From positions 248,001 through 312,000 of the forward strand of contig NZ_JABJQY010000005.1 of assembly GCF_013155375.1 (NCBI RefSeq): DNA of 64,000 nt, in the 5' to 3' direction. This stretch comes from Nocardioides sp. zg-1308. Its GTDB lineage: Bacteria; Actinomycetota; Actinomycetes; Propionibacteriales; Nocardioidaceae. A program made the position numbers and the translations under genes. The notes beneath the pieces were generated by a model, which did not search any database, was not told the DNA's origin, and saw only the letters and a program-made list of their open reading frames with translations. Shown one piece after another: positions 49,866 to 60,342 of this stretch (its first letter is position 1; each line of letters opens with the position of its first letter).

Positions 49866-51017
49866 ATGACCAACGGGCCCGGCGACATCCTCGAGCTCAT
49901 CCGCCACCGCGAGATGACGCGTGGTGACGTGCTCGAGGCGACCGGGATGTCCCGGATGACCCTCACCCAGCGCCTCGACGCGCTCTTCGGCGCCGGCCTG
50001 ATCATCGAGGGCAGCACGACCGGGGCGACGGGAGGCCGACGCCGTCGCAGCCTGGCGTTCAACACCGCCCAGTCGCACGTCCTGGTCGCCTCCATCGAGA
50101 CGACGCACGCGCGGATCGCCGTCGCCGACCTCGGCGGGACCGTGCTCGACGAGGTGTCGCTCGACGTCGCGGTCGCGGACGGCCCCTCCCACGTGCTCGA
50201 CCGCATCGCGACGGGGATGACCGAGCTCATGGCCGCGCTCGGCGTGGCCCGGAGCGCGCTGTGCGGCATCGGCCTGAGCCTGCCGGGCCCGGTCGACCCG
50301 GAGACCGGCCGGCCCAGCCAGCCGCCGATCCTCCCCGGGTGGGACGCCTACCCCATCTCCGAGCACCTGCAGTCAGCGCTGCCGGGCGTCCCGGTGCTGA
50401 CGGCCAACGACGCCGACGCCGCCGCCATGGGGGAGTACGCCGCCGGGCACGCCGGTGCGCGCTCGCTGCTCCTCGTCAAGGTGTCGACGGGCATCGGCAC
50501 CGGCATCGTCATCGACGGTCGCTCCTACACCGGCGTCGATGGGGGTGCCGGCGACATCGGGCACGTGCGCGTCTCCCCGGGGTCCGACATCCGCTGCCAG
50601 TGCGGGATGCACGGGTGCCTGGCCGCCGTGGCGAGCGGCCGCGCCGTGGCCGCCGAGCTGACCGCGCGCGGCGTGCCCGCGGCCTCCGGTCGCGAGGTCC
50701 GCGCGCTCCTGCAGTCGGGCGACGCCGAGGCCGCCACCCTCACCCAGGAGGCGGGCCGGCGCATCGGCGAGGTCATGGCGACCGTGGTGTGCCTCATCAA
50801 CCCCGAGGTGGTGCTGATCGGCGGCGCCCTGGCCTCGGCCCCGCTCCTGGCGGGCATGCGCGAGACGCTCTACCGCTTGGCGCTGCCGCGCGCCACGCGG
50901 CACATGGCCCTGCAGCTCGGCGCCCTCGACGAGGAGGCCGCGGTCGTCGGCCTGACCCGGCTGGTCGTCGACCAGGAGTTCGCGCCCGCGGCGATCAACT
51001 CCAGGCTCCGCGGCTGA
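49866..51017 (+). CDS. ROK-family transcriptional repressor
   Basis: Sugar-responsive repressor (383 aa) with an N-terminal winged helix-turn-helix (about 1-70: MTRGDVLEATGMSRMTLTQRL) and a ROK domain. The ROK zinc motif CQCGMHGC is complete, but the usual following Glu is replaced (GCLAAVASG). NDADAAAMGE carries the catalytic-type Asp and GDIGHV the zinc histidine. ATG 49866 follows a GGAGG site; the in-frame codons back to 49767 lack a ribosome site. Divergent orientation to the sugar operon and the palindrome between them point to it as the operon's repressor. Confidence 0.92.
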   Translation: MTNGPGDILELIRHREMTRGDVLEATGMSRMTLTQRLDALFGAGLIIEGSTTGATGGRRRRSLAFNTAQSHVLVASIETTHARIAVADLGGTVLDEVSLDVAVADGPSHVLDRIATGMTELMAALGVARSALCGIGLSLPGPVDPETGRPSQPPILPGWDAYPISEHLQSALPGVPVLTANDADAAAMGEYAAGHAGARSLLLVKVSTGIGTGIVIDGRSYTGVDGGAGDIGHVRVSPGSDIRCQCGMHGCLAAVASGRAVAAELTARGVPAASGREVRALLQSGDAEAATLTQEAGRRIGEVMATVVCLINPEVVLIGGALASAPLLAGMRETLYRLALPRATRHMALQLGALDEEAAVVGLTRLVVDQEFAPAAINSRLRG

Positions 51018-51041
51018 GCGCTGCCCGACGCGTGGACCGGG

Positions 51042-51905
51042 TCACCCGATGCGGGTGCGGACCTCGTAGAGCTCGGGGAAGAACGTCAGGTCGAGCGCCC
51101 GGCGCAGGAAGTCGACGCCCGACGACCCGCCGGTGCCGACCTTGTGGCCGATGACCCGCTGCACCACCTGGAGGTGCCGGAACCGCCACTGCTGGAAGGC
51201 GTCCTCGACGTCGACCAGCTCCTCGCAGGTCTCGTAGACGCCCCAGTGCTCGGCCGGGGCGGCGTACACGCCCGCGAAGAGCTCGACCAGGTCCGGGTCG
51301 GTGGCGCGCGGCTGCGACCAGTCGCGGTCCAGCAGCCGTTGCGGGACGGCGTACCCCTGGCGCGCGAGGTGGGCGAGGAGCTCGTCGTAGAGCGACGGCT
51401 CGTGCAGCAGCTCCTGGAGCGTGGAGCGGGCGCCCTCGTCGTGCGCGAAGACCTTCACCATGTCGGCGTTCTTGTTGCCGAGCAGGAACTCGACCTCGCG
51501 GTACTGCGCGGACTGGAAGCCCGAGCTGGTCGCGAGGAACGGCCGGATCTGGGCGTACTCGCTCGGCGTGAGCGTGGCGAGCACGGACCACTGGTCGGTG
51601 AGGGTGTGCTGGATGTGCTTGATCCGCGCCATCCGCTTGAGCGCGGGGGCGAGGTCGTCGGTGCGCAGCAGGTCACGCGCCGAGCGGAGCTCGTGGACCA
51701 TCAGCTTGAGCCACAGCTCGGTGGTCTGGTGCTGCACGATGAAGAGCAGCTCGTCGTGCTGCGGCGGGTCGGACAGGGGCTGCTGGGCGGCGAGCAGCAC
51801 GTCGAGGCGCAGGTAGTCGCCGTAGGACATCGACCGCGAGAAGTCGCGCTGGATGCCCTCCTCGAGCTCACGCTGGTGGGGAGTGGCGCCCGGTGCATCA
51901 GACAT
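51042..51905 (-). CDS. kynA: Tryptophan 2,3-dioxygenase
   Basis: Heme enzyme opening the indole ring of L-tryptophan to N-formylkynurenine (287 aa, full length). Typical segments: DFSRSMSYGDYLRLDVLLAAQ near the N-terminus, LLFIVQHQTTELWLKLMVHEL with a substrate-site His, TTSEY-like LTPSEYAQIRPFL, SGFQSAQYREVEFLLGNKN and the C-terminal VGTGGSSGVDFLRRAL. No kynureninase or formamidase lies nearby. A TAGGTT box 7 nt before ATG 51905 indicates a leaderless transcript back to back with the glycosylase gene. Confidence 0.96.
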   Translation of the reverse strand: MSDAPGATPHQRELEEGIQRDFSRSMSYGDYLRLDVLLAAQQPLSDPPQHDELLFIVQHQTTELWLKLMVHELRSARDLLRTDDLAPALKRMARIKHIQHTLTDQWSVLATLTPSEYAQIRPFLATSSGFQSAQYREVEFLLGNKNADMVKVFAHDEGARSTLQELLHEPSLYDELLAHLARQGYAVPQRLLDRDWSQPRATDPDLVELFAGVYAAPAEHWGVYETCEELVDVEDAFQQWRFRHLQVVQRVIGHKVGTGGSSGVDFLRRALDLTFFPELYEVRTRIG

Positions 51906-51912
51906 GGACGGC

Positions 51913-51918
51913 AACCTA
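51913..51918 (-). promoter_or_regulatory. -10 box (TAGGTT) for leaderless kynA
   Basis: Minus-strand TAGGTT, 7-nt spacer, ATG at 51905, no ribosome site. Confidence 0.55.
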
Positions 51919-51933
51919 GTCGGTGGTCTCGTC

Positions 51934-51939
51934 TAGCGT
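51934..51939 (+). promoter_or_regulatory. -10 box (TAGCGT) for leaderless glycosylase gene
   Basis: TAGCGT, 7-nt spacer, ATG at 51947. It is 15 bp from the divergent kynA box, so the promoters interleave. Confidence 0.55.
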
Positions 51940-51946
51940 CGCACCC

Positions 51947-52882
51947 ATGGCCCTGACCGACGGCGAGCGCACCCGCACCTGGCGGCCCGCGTGGCCGTGC
52001 GCGCCGGCGCAGGTGCTCCGGCCGCAGCGCCGCGGCGCCGGCGACCCGACCCAGCGGCACGAGGAGTCGGGCCGCATCTGGCGTGCCATGCGTACGCCGC
52101 TCGGGCCGGCGACGCTGTGCGTCCACCCCCGGCCGGCGGTGGGCGAGGTCGTGGGCCGGGCGTGGGGTCCCGGTGCGGAGTGGGCGCTGGACCGGATGCC
52201 CGCCCTGCTGGGCGCGGACGACGACCCGAGCAGCTTCGAGGCGCACCACCACCCGGAGGTGGCCGCGGGGTGGCGCACCCACCAGCACTGGCGCATCGGC
52301 GCCACCGGGTTGGTGATGGAGTCGCTGGTGCCGTCGATCCTCGAGCAGAAGGTCACCGGCAAGCAGGCGTTCGGCTCGTTCCGCGAGCTCGTCCGCCGCC
52401 ACGGCGAGCCGGCGCCCGGCCCGGTCGGGGCGCTGCGCCTGATGGTGCAGCCGACGCCCGAGACGATCGCCGCGATCCCGTCGTGGGAGTGGCTGCGCCT
52501 CGGCGTGCAGCCCGCCCAGTCGCGCACGGTCGTCACCGCCTGCCGGCTCGGGCCGTCGCTCGAGCGCATCACCGAGCTGCCCGTCGAGGAGGCCGACCGG
52601 CGGCTGCGATCGATCCGCGGCGTCGGCGTGTGGACGAGCGCGGAGGTGCGCCAGCGCGCGCTGGGGGACCCCGACGCGGTCAGCTTCGGCGACTACCACC
52701 TCGCCAACTGGGTCGGCTGGGCGCTCCTCGGACGCGACATCACCGACGACGAGATGGCCGAGCTGCTCGAGCCCTACCGCCCCCAGCGCGGCCGGGCCGC
52801 CGCCATGGCGATGGCCGGTGGGCGGACCCGCCCGCGGCGCGGACCGCGGATGAGCGTGCCCACGCACCTGCCGACCCGCTGA
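51947..52882 (+). CDS. DNA-3-methyladenine glycosylase-like protein (HhH-GPD)
   Basis: Base-excision repair glycosylase of the AlkA/HhH-GPD superfamily (311 aa). The segment LVPSILEQKVTGKQAFGSFRELV matches the conserved helix of this group, and the helix-hairpin-helix with catalytic Asp reads LRSIRGVGVWTSAEVRQRALGDPDAVSFGDYHL. The N-terminal 100 residues differ from E. coli AlkA. Likely removes alkylated purines; exact lesion unknown. The leaderless-type start fits the short gap to kynA. Confidence 0.9.
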   Translation: MALTDGERTRTWRPAWPCAPAQVLRPQRRGAGDPTQRHEESGRIWRAMRTPLGPATLCVHPRPAVGEVVGRAWGPGAEWALDRMPALLGADDDPSSFEAHHHPEVAAGWRTHQHWRIGATGLVMESLVPSILEQKVTGKQAFGSFRELVRRHGEPAPGPVGALRLMVQPTPETIAAIPSWEWLRLGVQPAQSRTVVTACRLGPSLERITELPVEEADRRLRSIRGVGVWTSAEVRQRALGDPDAVSFGDYHLANWVGWALLGRDITDDEMAELLEPYRPQRGRAAAMAMAGGRTRPRRGPRMSVPTHLPTR

Positions 52883-52976
52883 GGCACCGCTCCAGACACC
52901 CCAGAATTGGAGTCGCCGCACCAGGTGCGGCGGGAGTAGCGTCGCTGACCGTGTCGAGGCTTTGAGGGAGGCCCAC

Positions 52977-54671
52977 ATGGGTGACGCCGATCCTGTCCTG
53001 CTGCTGGCCACGACCGACGAGACGTCGCGCGGCGTCCTCGGGTCGGAGCTTCGCCGCAGGTACGGCGGCGACTACGAGGTCGTCGTGTGCGCCGAGTACG
53101 CCCACGCCCGCGCGGTGCTGGAGGGGCTGCGGCGGTGGGGGCGGCAGGTCGCGCTCGTGATCGCCTGCTACGGCCCCGACGACCGCGACGGCATCGACTT
53201 CCTCCGCCGGGCCTACTCGGTGCACCCGTCCGCGAAGCGCGCGATCACCGCCGTCTGGGGCGACTTCGCCAGCACCGGCGACGTGTTCGCCGCCATCGGC
53301 CACGGCCACGCCGAGCTCCTGCTGCTGCGACCGGAGCGCCCGCGGGACGAGGAGTTCCACGGGTCCATCACCGACGCCCTGGACGACTGGCACCTCGCGC
53401 AGGGCATCGGGTTCGAGGCGGTGCGGATCATCGGCGAGCAGCGCGACGAGCGCACCCACTTCCTGCGCGACTCGTTCGGGCGCAACCACATCCCGGTGGG
53501 CTTCCACCAGGTGGGCACCGAGTCGGCCACCCGGCTCCTCGCGGGGCTCGGACTGACCGAGCCCGACCTGCCGGTGCTCCAGCTGGCCTTCACGACCCCG
53601 CCGACGACCCTCGTCGCGCCCACCGACCTGGAGATCGCCGATGCCTTCGGGCTGATGCGGCCGCCACCGGCCGACCACGTCTACGACGTCGTGGTGGTGG
53701 GCGCCGGACCCAGCGGCCTCGCCGCCGCGGTCTACGCCTCGTCCGAGGGCCTGTCCACGATGGTGGTGGAGCAGCAGGCCGTGGGCGGGCAGGCCGGCAC
53801 GTCGTCGCTGATCCGCAACTACCCCGGCTTCTCCCGTGGCGTCAGCGGCGCCCACCTGGCCTTCCGCTCCTTCCAGCAGGCGTGGTCCTTCGGCACCGAG
53901 TACTCCTTCCTGCGCCAGGTGGTGGAGCTCGGCACCGAGGACGGCCTGCACACGGTGACGATGACCGACGGCACGGTCGCCCGCACGCGCAGCGTCGTCG
54001 TCGCCACCGGCGTCGACTACCGACGGCTGGAGGTCCCCGCCCTCGAGGCGCTGGTGGGACGCGGCGTCTTCTACGGCGCCGCGGTGTCCGAGGCCCCGTC
54101 CATGGCGGGTGGCGAGGTCTACGTCGTGGGCGGCGGCAACTCCGCCGGCCAGGCGGCGCTCCACCTGGCCCGCTACGCCCGCCAGGTCACGTTGCTGGTC
54201 CGCGGGCCCTCGCTCGCAGCGAGCATGTCGGACTACCTCATCTCCCAGCTGGAGGCCACGCGCAACGTCACCATCCGCTACCGCACGGCCGTCGTCGGCG
54301 GCACCGAGGAGGACGGGTGCCTCGCCGGGCTCCGGCTCGCCGACCCGCACGGGGCGCCGGACGAGGGCGACGACGTGCCCGCCTCGGGACTCTTCGTCCT
54401 CATCGGGTCGGTGCCGCGCACGTCCTGGCTGCCCGCCGAGGTGGAGCGGGACGACACCGGCTTCGTGCTGACCGGTCCCGACGCGGCGCAGGCCGGTGGG
54501 CACGCGTCCCGGCTGCCGCTCGAGACCAGCATGGAGGGCGTGTTCGCGGTCGGCGACGTGCGTGCCGGGTCCATCAAGAGGGTGGCCACCGCGGTCGGCG
54601 ACGGTGCCACCGTGATCGCCCTGCTGCACGGCTACCTCGCGTCCCACCCGGCGCCCACGGCGAGGGCATGA
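52977..54671 (+). CDS. Receiver-like/thioredoxin-like/TrxR-like fusion flavoprotein
   Basis: A 564-aa three-part protein. Residues 5-125 resemble a response-regulator receiver, but the phospho-acceptor position in ALVIACYGPDD has no Asp. Residues 148-226 form a thioredoxin-like domain without CxxC. Residues 235-564 are a TrxR-like FAD/NAD(P) module with VVGAGPSGLAAAVYA, VVVATGVDYR, VVGGGNSAGQAALHLAR and FAVGDVRAGSIKRVATAVGDG. The CATC redox pair of thioredoxin reductase is absent (FYGAAVSE at that place). It is commonly named fused response regulator/thioredoxin reductase; reductase activity on thioredoxin is unlikely here. ATG 52977 has a GAGGGAGG site. Confidence 0.88.
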   Translation: MGDADPVLLLATTDETSRGVLGSELRRRYGGDYEVVVCAEYAHARAVLEGLRRWGRQVALVIACYGPDDRDGIDFLRRAYSVHPSAKRAITAVWGDFASTGDVFAAIGHGHAELLLLRPERPRDEEFHGSITDALDDWHLAQGIGFEAVRIIGEQRDERTHFLRDSFGRNHIPVGFHQVGTESATRLLAGLGLTEPDLPVLQLAFTTPPTTLVAPTDLEIADAFGLMRPPPADHVYDVVVVGAGPSGLAAAVYASSEGLSTMVVEQQAVGGQAGTSSLIRNYPGFSRGVSGAHLAFRSFQQAWSFGTEYSFLRQVVELGTEDGLHTVTMTDGTVARTRSVVVATGVDYRRLEVPALEALVGRGVFYGAAVSEAPSMAGGEVYVVGGGNSAGQAALHLARYARQVTLLVRGPSLAASMSDYLISQLEATRNVTIRYRTAVVGGTEEDGCLAGLRLADPHGAPDEGDDVPASGLFVLIGSVPRTSWLPAEVERDDTGFVLTGPDAAQAGGHASRLPLETSMEGVFAVGDVRAGSIKRVATAVGDGATVIALLHGYLASHPAPTARA

Positions 54672-55537
54672 GCGACCACGCGACCCGGCGCCGTGACGTC
54701 GTGGTCGCCCGGCCGATGCGCGCGATCCTGGTCCTGGCGGCGTTCCTCGTCTTCCTCGCCGGCCTGCAGCTGACCGTGTTCACCTCCCGGACCGACGAGT
54801 GGTTCTCGTGGACGATCGACGTCCCGATGACCGCGGTCTTCCTGGGCGCGGCCTACTGGTCCAGCGCCGTCCTGGAGGTCGCGGGCGCCCGATCGGCCGG
54901 CTGGGGACGCGCGCGCCTGACGGTGTGGACGGTGCTCGTCTTCACCACGCTGACCCTCGTGGTCACGCTCGTGCACCTCGACAAGTTCCACCTCGGGGCC
55001 GACCAGCCGACCGGCGCCCGGCTCATCACCTGGGGCTGGATCGCGATCTACGCCGGCGTCCCGGTGGCGATGGTGGTCGCCCTCGTGCTGCAGCGGCGGG
55101 TCACCACGCCCGCGCCCGACGTCGTACGCCTCCCGCTGCCGGTCGCGCTGCGGTGGCTGCTCGTGGGCCTCGCGGTGGTGCTGGTCGGGACCGGGGTCGC
55201 GCTGCTGCTCGCGCCCGAGCAGGCCGCGGAGGTCTGGGCGTGGCCGCTGACGCCGCTGACCGCGCGCGCCGTCGGCGCCTGGCTCGTCGGGCTCGGCTGG
55301 GCCGCGGCGCACGCGCGGCTGATCGACGACGTGGACCAGGTGCGTCCGCTCGGCTGGACCGGGGCGGCCTTCGTCGTGCTGGAGGGGGTCGCGCTGGCCC
55401 GCCACGGCGACGCGCTCGACTGGTCGTCGTGGCAGGCGCTGGCCTACGTGGCCGGTCTGGCCTGGATCGGCGCCGTCGCCGCCTGGATCCTGCTCCTCAG
55501 AGCAGGGGGCGCAGCGGTGCGAGGAAGCTCTCGGTGA
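54668..55537 (+). CDS. Integral membrane protein coupled to the fusion flavoprotein
   Basis: Unrecognised 289-aa membrane protein with about seven or eight helices (starting near residues 17, 45, 72, 107, 150, 185, 220 and 252). Loops carry TSRTDEWFSWTIDVPMT and DKFHLGADQPTGAR. ATG 54668 overlaps the upstream stop (ATGA), so it is made together with the TrxR-like fusion and could be its membrane electron or signal partner (inference). Its 3' end runs 41 bp into the convergent phospholipase D-like gene. Confidence 0.82.
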   Translation: MSDHATRRRDVVVARPMRAILVLAAFLVFLAGLQLTVFTSRTDEWFSWTIDVPMTAVFLGAAYWSSAVLEVAGARSAGWGRARLTVWTVLVFTTLTLVVTLVHLDKFHLGADQPTGARLITWGWIAIYAGVPVAMVVALVLQRRVTTPAPDVVRLPLPVALRWLLVGLAVVLVGTGVALLLAPEQAAEVWAWPLTPLTARAVGAWLVGLGWAAAHARLIDDVDQVRPLGWTGAAFVVLEGVALARHGDALDWSSWQALAYVAGLAWIGAVAAWILLLRAGGAAVRGSSR

Positions 55538-56747
55538 ACTTCCGGTTGAGGTCGCGGGCCTCCCACTCGGCGAGGGTCAGCTCGAGGCAGTTGGACTCGT
55601 CGGTGCGGAAGACGTCCTCCATCACCGCGGCGAAGGCCGGGTCGATGACCTCGAGGTTGATCTCGTAGTTGCCCTGCAGGCTGAGCCGGTCGATGTTGGC
55701 GGTGCCGACGGTCGACCAGCTGCCGTCGATGGTGGCGGTCTTGGCGTGCACCATCGCGTCCTTGAACCGCAGGATCCGCACGCCGGCCGCGAGCAGCTGG
55801 CCGTAGTAGCCGCGCGAGATCCAGTCGGCGACGATGTGGTTGGACTTGAGCGGCAGCAGGATCCGCACGTCGACGCCACGCCGGGCCGCGTCGGCGACCG
55901 AGTCGACGAAGTCCTGGTCGGGCAGGAAGTAGGCGGTGGTCAGCCAGACGTTGCGGCTGGCCCGGTTGATCGCCTCGAGGTACATGCTGCGGATCGGGAA
56001 GGACCACTGGCGCGGGATGTTGCGGTGGATCCGGATCTGCGGGTCCCAGTCCGAGGCGGTCTCCAGCAGGAGGGGGCGCTCGCTGCGGCGGATGCGGTGG
56101 CGCCGGTTGAGGTTCCAGAAGTCGGCGAACGCCCGCTTCATGTCCCACACGCCCGGCCCGCTGATCCGCACGTGCGTGTCGCGCCACTCGGTCGCGTAGG
56201 CCGAGCCGATGTTGTAGCCGCCGAGGAAGCCGACCTCCTCGTCGACGACCAGCATCTTGCGGTGGTTGCGGCCGTAGCCCCGCAGGCTCCAGAACCGGAG
56301 GCCGGCCGTCCAGATCGGGTAGCGCAGCACCTTGAGCGACGGCGAGAAGCGCTTGAAGGCGGGGGAGACGACCACGTTGGCGAAGCCGTCGTAGATGCAG
56401 TGCACGTCGACACCGCGGTCCGCGGCGGCGGTCAGGGCGGTCTTGAACTTCCACCCGATGTCGTCGCCCTTCCAGATGTAGGTCTCGAAGAGGATCTGCT
56501 TCTTCGCGCCGTCGATCGCGGCCAGCATGTCGTCGTAGAGGTCGCGCCCGAACGTGTACGTGGTGATCTCGCCCGCGCCGACCGGGACGGTCTGTGGCCC
56601 GGTCACCGGGAACGGCTTCGGCTTCTTGCCGCGGCGCCGGTAGGAGTCGACCAGTGACAGCACGACCGCGAGCCCGATCTGGAGGCCGAGCAGACCGAGC
56701 AGGGTGCGCCGGACGGTGGTCAGCGTGCGGGCGACGGTCACGCGCAC
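55497..56747 (-). CDS. Phospholipase D-like protein, cardiolipin synthase type
   Basis: Membrane-anchored PLD-superfamily enzyme (416 aa) with one N-terminal helix (about 15-33) and two HKD motifs: His162, Lys164 and Asp169 in HRKMLVVD, and His334, Lys336 and Asp341 in HAKTATID. Layout matches bacterial cardiolipin synthases, which join two phosphatidylglycerols, but it has one membrane helix instead of two, so related phospholipase or nuclease roles cannot be excluded. GTG 56747 is the first start; the 3' end overlaps the neighbouring membrane protein gene. Confidence 0.88.
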   Translation of the reverse strand: MRVTVARTLTTVRRTLLGLLGLQIGLAVVLSLVDSYRRRGKKPKPFPVTGPQTVPVGAGEITTYTFGRDLYDDMLAAIDGAKKQILFETYIWKGDDIGWKFKTALTAAADRGVDVHCIYDGFANVVVSPAFKRFSPSLKVLRYPIWTAGLRFWSLRGYGRNHRKMLVVDEEVGFLGGYNIGSAYATEWRDTHVRISGPGVWDMKRAFADFWNLNRRHRIRRSERPLLLETASDWDPQIRIHRNIPRQWSFPIRSMYLEAINRASRNVWLTTAYFLPDQDFVDSVADAARRGVDVRILLPLKSNHIVADWISRGYYGQLLAAGVRILRFKDAMVHAKTATIDGSWSTVGTANIDRLSLQGNYEINLEVIDPAFAAVMEDVFRTDESNCLELTLAEWEARDLNRKFTESFLAPLRPLL

Positions 56748-56784
56748 AATCTAGCCAGCAGGTGCCCGGTGCAGCCGCCCGGCG

Positions 56785-57606
56785 TCACACGAGGCCCAGC
56801 GCGGCGTAGCGTCCGACGTCGCACGGCTGGTCGGAGAGGACGCGGAAGAGCGCGGCTCTCAGCATCGCCTGCCCCTCGGCGACGCTGCGCCACTCGGCCA
56901 GGGCACCGGTCGGGGCGCCGTGCCACAGCACGGCGTCGAGCACGCACACCGCCTCTGCCCACAGCGGCGAGCGCCAGGCGGGGGAGAGGTCGATGACGAA
57001 CGGGGTGCCGGCCGCGTCGAGCAGCACGTTGCCGGCCAGGTCGGCGTGGACCAGCTGCTCGCGCCCGAGGTCGGTCCCGTCCAGCCCCGCGACGAGGTCC
57101 TGCACGAGCGCGGCGAGGCCGGGCTCGGGACGCCTGCGCGCCGCCGCGAGCGCGGCCGGTGCGTCGTACGCCTGCCGCTCGGCGGCGGCCCAGCGGTCCG
57201 TCCGGACGTCGAGGGCGGCCGGACGCTCCGCGACGGCCGTGGCCAGGAGGGCGTGCAGGAGGTGGGCGGTGGCGCGCAGGGCGGCCAGGTCCCTGCACGG
57301 TGCCGTCGCCGGCTCGAAGCGCGTGGCCGCCCACCCGTCGACCACCAGCCGACCGTCGCGCGCCGGGACGGGGAGGGCGAGCCGGAGCGAGCGGGGCACG
57401 GCCTCGTCGAGCCGGACCGCCAGTCGGGCCTGGTGCGGGGCGAGCCACTCCTCGGAGGCGTCGTGCCCGGGCGACACGACGAGGTCGCCGGCCCGCCAGC
57501 TCGTCCCACGCCCGCCCGGGAGGCGCTCGAGCACGCCGTCGGCGACGAACAGGTCGAGCACGTGGTCGGGCGGCCGGTCTGCGTCGGGGCGGCCGTCCGG
57601 GGGCAT
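56785..57606 (-). CDS. TIGR02569-like phosphotransferase-fold protein
   Basis: A 273-aa protein resembling the TIGR02569 family, an actinobacterial kinase-fold group of unknown substrate. The catalytic loop LVHADLAGNVLLDAAG and the DFG-like FVIDLSPAWR are preserved; the N-lobe has a Gly-rich stretch ERLPGGRGTSWRAGDLVV. ATG 57606 follows TACGCT by 7 nt, suggesting leaderless transcription, divergent from uvrB across 61 bp. Family identity is by recalled pattern. Confidence 0.82.
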   Translation of the reverse strand: MPPDGRPDADRPPDHVLDLFVADGVLERLPGGRGTSWRAGDLVVSPGHDASEEWLAPHQARLAVRLDEAVPRSLRLALPVPARDGRLVVDGWAATRFEPATAPCRDLAALRATAHLLHALLATAVAERPAALDVRTDRWAAAERQAYDAPAALAAARRRPEPGLAALVQDLVAGLDGTDLGREQLVHADLAGNVLLDAAGTPFVIDLSPAWRSPLWAEAVCVLDAVLWHGAPTGALAEWRSVAEGQAMLRAALFRVLSDQPCDVGRYAALGLV

Positions 57607-57613
57607 GGCAGCG

Positions 57614-57619
57614 AGCGTA
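57614..57619 (-). promoter_or_regulatory. -10 box (TACGCT) for leaderless kinase-fold gene
   Basis: Minus-strand TACGCT, 7-nt spacer, ATG at 57606, no ribosome site. Confidence 0.5.
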
Positions 57620-57655
57620 GGGCCAGCGCGCCGGCCCGCTGTCGGTGGCTCCGCG

Positions 57656-57661
57656 TACGCT
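57656..57661 (+). promoter_or_regulatory. -10 box (TACGCT) for leaderless uvrB
   Basis: TACGCT, 6-nt spacer, ATG at 57668, no ribosome site. No SOS box was obvious just upstream. Confidence 0.5.
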
Positions 57662-57667
57662 CGACGC

Positions 57668-59797
<2,130 letters not shown>

Positions 59798-59810
59798 GAC
59801 CGCGGGGGCG

Positions 59811-60335
59811 TCAGAGACCCTCGTCGCGGCGCCTGAGCTCCTTGCGCTCCCGCTTCTCGAGGCGGCGCGTCTCCTCCTCGACGATCTCGTCCTTCTGCCA
59901 GACCACCCGGCCGGCGTTGAGCCCGGTGCCGAGCATCACGAAGAGCGGCCACGGGAACTGCGCGGTGAAGCCGTCGCCGCCGAAGCTCGTCGCGACCCAG
60001 ATCGCCCAGCAGATGAGCGAGGCGGACAGGAAGCCCCACACCGCCTGACGGCGCGCCTGCACGTAGGCCCGCTCGGCCGCCTCCGGGAGGCTGGACCGGG
60101 GCGCCCGGGTGACCGGGAGGTCCGCGACGAGGGGCATCAGGTCGCCGAGTGTCCGGCTCGCGATCGCGGCGTCGGAGCGCTCGTCGTACTCCGCGCGCGT
60201 CAGGCGTCCCTCGGCGAAGGCGTCGGCGAGCACCGTCTCGATCACGGCGCGGTCGCGGTCCGAGGCACGCATCGGCGCGTTGGCGGGAAGGCGCGGGTCG
60301 TGGTCGAACTGGCTCCACACCTCGATGCCCGGCAC
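59811..60335 (-). CDS. DUF1707 (SHOCT-like) membrane protein
   Basis: A 174-aa protein with a DUF1707 domain (about 23-75: MRASDRDRAVIETVLADAFAEGRLTRAEYDER) and two C-terminal helices around WGFLSASLICWAIWVA and WPLFVMLGTGLNAGR, ending in a charged tail of Glu/Arg. Function unknown. GTG 60335 is preferred because TACGAT ends 7 nt upstream; the ATG at 60344 overlaps that box. It converges on uvrB, 13 bp apart. Confidence 0.88.
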   Translation of the reverse strand: MPGIEVWSQFDHDPRLPANAPMRASDRDRAVIETVLADAFAEGRLTRAEYDERSDAAIASRTLGDLMPLVADLPVTRAPRSSLPEAAERAYVQARRQAVWGFLSASLICWAIWVATSFGGDGFTAQFPWPLFVMLGTGLNAGRVVWQKDEIVEEETRRLEKRERKELRRRDEGL

Positions 60336-60342
60336 GCCTCCC

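Noticed and set aside
52977..54671. Thioredoxin reductase
   Set aside because: The CxxC pair is absent in every module, so the standard name would overstate what the sequence shows.
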